Part shown: in pieces, positions 60,136-64,000 of the stretch
Layout: each line of letters starts with the position of its first letter
Numbering within the stretch: the first letter of the stretch is position 1
From: Peribacillus asahii
GTDB lineage: Bacteria > Bacillota > Bacilli > Bacillales > DSM-1321
DNA: 64,000 nt
Direction: 5' to 3'
Assembly (NCBI RefSeq): GCF_003570725.1
Contig: NZ_QWVS01000059.1
Coordinates: forward strand, 25,328-89,327
The notes under the pieces: model-generated
Databases searched by the model: none
The model's input: only the letters and a program-made list of their open reading frames with translations
What the model was told of the DNA's origin: nothing
Program-made: the position numbers and the translations under genes

Positions 60136-61218
60136 TTAGTTTACCTCTAGCAAACTACTAATTCTTTTTTCTTTTTCTCTGACAAGAGGAATGACCTTTT
60201 CCCCAAATGCTCTTAGGTCTTCTTCATAGTGAAGAAACCCTGTAAGTACAATGTCAACGCCAATTTTTTTCAATTCAAGGATACGGTCGGCCACTTGTTC
60301 AGCCGTTCCAATAAGTCCTGTTTTAAAACCATCATTATATTGTACAAGATCTTCAAAAGTGGATTCCGCCCACATGCCTTTTCCTTCAGGCGAGGCTGCG
60401 CCTGCGGTTTGAACAGAGCTTCTGAATCCTTCAACTGCTTCTTTATCCGCATTTTCCACAATATCGCGTAATACCTGTCTTGCCTCTTCTTCTGAATCAC
60501 GGACAATGACGAAACCATTAACTCCAAACTGGATGTCACCTTTACCGCTAGCCTTTCTCAATGCTCTTACTTCATCAATTTGCTCCTTAATTTTTTCAAG
60601 GGAGCCTCCGTTCATGAAATATACGTCAGAAACGCGTCCAGCCATTTCCTTGGCTGCTCTGGAATTCCCTCCTTGAAAGATTTTTGGAGGATTAATAGGT
60701 TTAGGCTTTAATGGCGCATCGTTTAATCGGTAAAAATCTCCTCGATAATTCGCCTTTTCTTTTGTCCACATTTCTTGAAGAACTTCGATAAATTCTTCAG
60801 AACGGCGATAGCGTTCATCGTGATCCAACCACGGTTCTCCGTATCCATGGAATTCACCTTTAAACCAGCCGCTGACAATATTAATAGCAGCACGACCATT
60901 GCTAATATGATCAATTGTTGAGATAATTTTCGCCATAACCCCTGGATGCCATAGACCTGGTAGAACAGCTGTAATAATGTTCAATTTTTCTGTTGAAGCG
61001 GCAAGTGCAGAAGCAAGCGCAGAAGCCTCTAATTGATTTTCAGCACCATAGCTTGCGAAAAACCTTGTTTGCAATAATACATAATCGAAGCCAATTTCTT
61101 CGGCAATTTGAGCGTAGCGTTTATTATCTTCAAATGACCAGCCTGTTTTTTGCGGTAATTGAGAGACGACTAGACCTCCACTAACGTTTGGTGCCCAATA
61201 CGCAAATTGTAAACTCAT
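60136..61218 (-). CDS. sfnG: Dimethylsulfone monooxygenase (SfnG-type, FMNH2-dependent)
   Basis: A 360-residue LLM-class flavin monooxygenase. SfnG hallmarks are LQFAYWAPNVSGGLVVSQLP (N-terminus), VSGWFKGEFHGYGEPWLDHD, IFQGGNSRAAKEMAGRVSDV and FEDLVQYNDGFKTGLIGTAE. SfnG oxidises dimethyl sulfone to methanesulfinate, feeding sulfur scavenging; a separate NADPH:FMN reductase must supply FMNH2 and is not in the window. GGAGG precedes the ATG. A strong terminator separates it from ssuD upstream. Confidence 0.85.
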   Translation of the reverse strand: MSLQFAYWAPNVSGGLVVSQLPQKTGWSFEDNKRYAQIAEEIGFDYVLLQTRFFASYGAENQLEASALASALAASTEKLNIITAVLPGLWHPGVMAKIISTIDHISNGRAAINIVSGWFKGEFHGYGEPWLDHDERYRRSEEFIEVLQEMWTKEKANYRGDFYRLNDAPLKPKPINPPKIFQGGNSRAAKEMAGRVSDVYFMNGGSLEKIKEQIDEVRALRKASGKGDIQFGVNGFVIVRDSEEEARQVLRDIVENADKEAVEGFRSSVQTAGAASPEGKGMWAESTFEDLVQYNDGFKTGLIGTAEQVADRILELKKIGVDIVLTGFLHYEEDLRAFGEKVIPLVREKEKRISSLLEVN

Positions 61219-61242
61219 AATAGTTCCTCCTTCATATTTAGA

Positions 61243-61296
61243 ATAAAAAAGAGACTCACATCAGAATCCTTAACAAAAGGAATCAATATGAGCCTC
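61243..61296 (-). terminator. Strong intra-operon terminator between ssuD and sfnG
   Basis: GAGGCTCATATTGATTCC pairs with GGATTCTGATGTGAGTCTC over about 18 positions, followed by TTTTTTA on the minus strand. It would stop most ssuD transcription before sfnG unless read-through or an internal promoter exists. Confidence 0.75.
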
Positions 61297-61408
61297 TGGT
61301 CGTCCAGTAAGCAATATTAAATAAAAATACGGATATCTAAAATTTGAACTTATATACTAAGTCAAAAACCTCTAGCTTTTAGCAGGCTAATTCTATTTCA
61401 TAGGCCTG

Positions 61409-62533
61409 TTATTTAACAACGGCTGGTTTAATATCCCCACCGAACGGACTAAGGAATGTTCGTTGGTTCGACGTATCCTTTCTTTCTATTGGAAGTTTAG
61501 GGAATAATAATTCGGCTGTTGTATAGGCTTCTTCTAAATGTGGATAACCGGATAGAATAAACGTTTCGATGCCTAAAGCAGCGTATTCTTTTATACGTGC
61601 AGCAACCGTATCAGGATCTCCTACAAGTGCTGTACCTGCACCTGTTCGCACCAATCCTACTCCGGCCCATAGATTTGGACTCACTTCTAGTCGAGCACGG
61701 TCCCCTTCATGCAGGCTCGTCATTAAGCGTTGACCTTCTGAATCCATACGCTTAAATACTTTTTGCGCTTGTGCAATGGTTTCGTCATCCACATGTTCAA
61801 TGAGCTTATTAGCTGCTTCCCATGCTTCCTCTTCTGTTGGACGTACAATAACGTGTAGTCGTATGCCAAATTTTAATGTTCTTCCTTGCGCTGCTGCGAG
61901 CTCACGCATTTTATTAATTTTTTGCTCCACTTTAGCTGGCGGTTCACCCCATGTTAAATAGACATCGACATGCTCTGCAGCCACATCCATTGCAACGGGT
62001 GAAGAGCCTCCGAAGTATAATGGTGGATATGGTTTTTGAACCGCAGGGTATGGTAATTGTCCCCCTTCGATTTGTAAATACTCTCCTGTTAAATTGACTT
62101 CTTCTTCTGTAAATAATTGACGCCAAATTTTTAAAAACTCATCTGTTAACTCATAGCGTTTGTCGTGATCTAAAAATACACCTTCTCCTGCAAGTTCTAC
62201 TGGGTCCCCCCCAGCAACCACATTAATTAATAATCGACCATCAGAAAATCGATCTAATGTTGCAGACATACGTGCTGCAAAGCTTGGTGACATTAAACCT
62301 GGGCGTACCGCTACTAGATACTTTAGGTTTTTTGTTACAGGTGCAAGTGTCGAGGCAACAATAAATCCTTCTTCACACGTTTTTCCTGTTGGAATTAAAA
62401 CACCTGTATATCCTAAATCATCCACTGCTTGTGCAATTTGCTTACAATAGTTATATGTTGCAGGACGTGAACCTTCACTATTATTTAATTGACGAAAATC
62501 ACCATTCGTCGGGATAAACCAAAAGATTTCCAT
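61409..62533 (-). CDS. ssuD: FMNH2-dependent alkanesulfonate monooxygenase
   Basis: A 374-residue SsuD-type LLM enzyme. Signatures: [20 protein letters not shown] (residues 3-22), [40 protein letters not shown], and [21 protein letters not shown] (shortened). SsuD releases sulfite from C2-C10 alkanesulfonates. ssuABC/ssuE partners are absent here; only a decayed SsuB-like ATPase fragment survives at 48 kb. It starts 13 bases after the acyl-CoA-dehydrogenase-like gene, one operon. Confidence 0.9.
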   Translation of the reverse strand: MEIFWFIPTNGDFRQLNNSEGSRPATYNYCKQIAQAVDDLGYTGVLIPTGKTCEEGFIVASTLAPVTKNLKYLVAVRPGLMSPSFAARMSATLDRFSDGRLLINVVAGGDPVELAGEGVFLDHDKRYELTDEFLKIWRQLFTEEEVNLTGEYLQIEGGQLPYPAVQKPYPPLYFGGSSPVAMDVAAEHVDVYLTWGEPPAKVEQKINKMRELAAAQGRTLKFGIRLHVIVRPTEEEAWEAANKLIEHVDDETIAQAQKVFKRMDSEGQRLMTSLHEGDRARLEVSPNLWAGVGLVRTGAGTALVGDPDTVAARIKEYAALGIETFILSGYPHLEEAYTTAELLFPKLPIERKDTSNQRTFLSPFGGDIKPAVVK

Positions 62534-62546
62534 TAATAATTCCTCC

Positions 62547-63725
62547 TCATGAATATGCCGAAATTTCTGGGTATTGATTATTCAAAGTATACTGACCAAG
62601 ATCACGAATTTTATAGTCAATTGGATCATGTAATGTATGCGTACGTACATTACGCCAGTATCGATCAAAATTATATTGAGCTGAAGTTGCCCGAGCCCCC
62701 ATCATTTGGAATACCCGGCTTGTCACATCAAGTGCCGTTTGTACGACTTGCACCTTCGCAGTGGCAATAGCGATACTACATTCCCCACGCTGTTCTTCGG
62801 TAATACTTGTTTTTAACGCCCATGTATTGTCTAATAACTCATTAGAAATATGTACAAGAGCATCCGCAGCCTTCAATTTAACAAATAAGTCACCGTAGTG
62901 ATAAATGTTATAAGGGTCATTTATTGCTGCATCGACATGAGATGTCACCCACGGACGCGTCTTTGTTTTTGTATAGTCTTTGGCAACTTCAAACGCTCCT
63001 TCAGCTGTCCCTAGTAAAACATGAATTAAAATAGACTGAGCAATATGCGTACGTACTGTGGCAAATAAGTTGCTATCAGTTGCTTCGTAGGCATCCAATA
63101 CTTCTGCGTCATGTACAATTACCTGTTCAAATGTCACAGAGCCACTATCTGTCTGACGTTGTCCAAAGCTATCCCAGTCATGCCCCAACAAAACACCTCC
63201 TCGATTTGTTGGAATGACAGCAACTAAGACACCAGAACCATCATCCTTTTGAGCAGAGATGAGTAGCCTATCTGAATCTACTGCACCAGAGCAAAAGCTT
63301 TTTTTACCATTAATGACCCATCCGTTATCTCCCTTTGTAGCAGTTACATGAGTATCAAGGGGATTAAACGCATTCCCCCAGAAATAATTGTTTTCTACTG
63401 TTTCCTTTGTAAAATAATCAACTTGTTCTGGTGTACCATATAACTCAACGGAAGCAAGACATAAAAAATGATAACCAAATAAATGAGCTACCGAGCTATC
63501 TACTTTAGCCATTTCACGTGTAATATGTAAAACCCTTTTCCAATTCTCCCCGTAACCGCCGTATTGTTCAGGTGCTGTTAAACGGAGTAACCCACTGTGC
63601 CGAATGAGATCACGCTCCTCTTTTGCAGTACCGCCACGCTTATCTCGTTCGCTTGCTGTTTTTGCAAATTCCTCTGTTAATGATTTCACTATATCTTGTA
63701 GTTTTTGTGCTTTTTCAACTAGCAT
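62547..63725 (-). CDS. Acyl-CoA-dehydrogenase-fold flavin monooxygenase (SfnB/DszC-like)
   Basis: 392 residues with the ACAD fold. [16 protein letters not shown] ([20 protein letters not shown]), [20 protein letters not shown] and [20 protein letters not shown] are typical of the DszC/SfnB/TdsC branch that oxidises organosulfur compounds rather than acyl-CoA; the acyl-CoA-binding Arg pattern is not obvious. AGAGGAGGGC precedes the ATG. First gene of the organosulfur operon; the promoter region upstream has a TATAAT near 63805. Confidence 0.8.
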   Translation of the reverse strand: MLVEKAQKLQDIVKSLTEEFAKTASERDKRGGTAKEERDLIRHSGLLRLTAPEQYGGYGENWKRVLHITREMAKVDSSVAHLFGYHFLCLASVELYGTPEQVDYFTKETVENNYFWGNAFNPLDTHVTATKGDNGWVINGKKSFCSGAVDSDRLLISAQKDDGSGVLVAVIPTNRGGVLLGHDWDSFGQRQTDSGSVTFEQVIVHDAEVLDAYEATDSNLFATVRTHIAQSILIHVLLGTAEGAFEVAKDYTKTKTRPWVTSHVDAAINDPYNIYHYGDLFVKLKAADALVHISNELLDNTWALKTSITEEQRGECSIAIATAKVQVVQTALDVTSRVFQMMGARATSAQYNFDRYWRNVRTHTLHDPIDYKIRDLGQYTLNNQYPEISAYS

Positions 63726-63839
63726 GGAAAAGCCCTCCTCTTATGCAAAAGCCCTCGCAATTTCATATCGATGGGACCTTCGGTTATCCAATCGGCCATA
63801 TAATACACATTATATACATACGTTAACTATGAATTGATG

Positions 63840-64000
63840 CTATATTATTTTCTGATTTTCTTGTAACACCTCATTTGCTTGACACCAAAAATCCTCTAGT
63901 TTTCTTGTCAAACCGCCCGGCCCAAATTTTATTTTTGCTTCATCCGTACAACTAAAAATCATAAATCGTAACATCACTTTTCTTCTATTCAAAATATTAG
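63840..64000 (-). CDS. Small protein, possibly partial, at the window edge
   Basis: An open frame of at least 52 codons ends at a TAG at 63840-63842. It reads MLRFMIFSCTDEAKIKFGPG then GLTRKLEDFWCQANEVLQEN from an internal ATG about 44 codons before the stop, with only a weak ribosome site. The frame stays open to the right edge, so the start may lie outside the window. Cys and Trp residues and mixed charge look like a real small protein. Not recognised; same strand as the organosulfur operon. Confidence 0.5.
   Translation of the reverse strand, partial: NILNRRKVMLRFMIFSCTDEAKIKFGPGGLTRKLEDFWCQANEVLQENQKII

Overview
The window looks like chromosome from an endospore-forming member of the Bacillaceae. 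It is AT-rich, uses strong GGAGG-type ribosome sites with frequent TTG and GTG starts, and carries a gerA-type germinant receptor operon, a Spo0E-type phosphatase, YfhD/YfhE, an AprX protease and a B. subtilis-like cysL/cysJI locus. I cannot name the species. No rRNA, tRNA, CRISPR array, intact prophage or intact insertion sequence was seen.

Layout. 0-3.7 kb: the end of a yfhF-like epimerase gene, yfhE, yfhD, a DnaA-box-rich spacer and a LysR regulator. 3.8-9 kb: an AI-2E-family membrane protein, an excisionase-type DNA-binding protein, xpaC-yaaN, a coiled-coil protein with an internal duplication and rluF. 9.2-17 kb: a large minus-strand tellurium/stress ('ter') locus with three TerD paralogues, TerC, then an aldolase-like protein, two phosphoribosyltransferase-like proteins, a HAD hydrolase and a small HTH protein. 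An excellent ECF-sigma promoter lies in front of it. 17-27.5 kb: an orphan histidine kinase, an ammonium transporter coupled to a small coiled-coil gene, a LysM-M14 peptidoglycan peptidase, a broken LXG toxin gene beside its SMI1/KNR4 immunity gene, an FAD oxidoreductase, a lipoprotein and a small Ser/Thr kinase gene. Upstream of the kinase lies a yybP-ykoY (manganese) riboswitch. 28-33.3 kb: an osmoprotection block proH-proJ-opuE-like-opuD-like. 33.3-41 kb: hydrolases, a permease, bcrC next to a decayed BceB-type permease, a ferritin, and an IDEAL-domain gene behind tandem Fur boxes. 41.5-48 kb: a secreted RCC1-repeat protein and a ger operon with a fourth tiny membrane-protein gene. 48-64 kb: aprX, a methionine gamma-lyase, yebE, a VanW protein, cysJI with divergent cysL, a Yip1 protein, spo0E, and an organosulfur operon (DszC/SfnB-like flavoprotein, ssuD, sfnG).

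The genes suggest several working units: envelope and metal stress (ter locus, bcrC, Mn riboswitch, Fur site), osmotic stress (proline synthesis plus proline and betaine uptake), and sulfur scavenging (cysJI, sulfonate and sulfone monooxygenases, methionine gamma-lyase). Several loci are decaying: a SsuB-like ATPase fragment, the BceB permease, the LXG toxin and a TRAP-permease tail.

The least explained structures are two repeat families. One is a dispersed hairpin element with full and deleted forms (five copies). The other is a rigid module of three DnaA-box-like 9-mers at 12- and 11-bp spacing followed by a GTCACTGTGAC palindrome (three copies within 9.4 kb).
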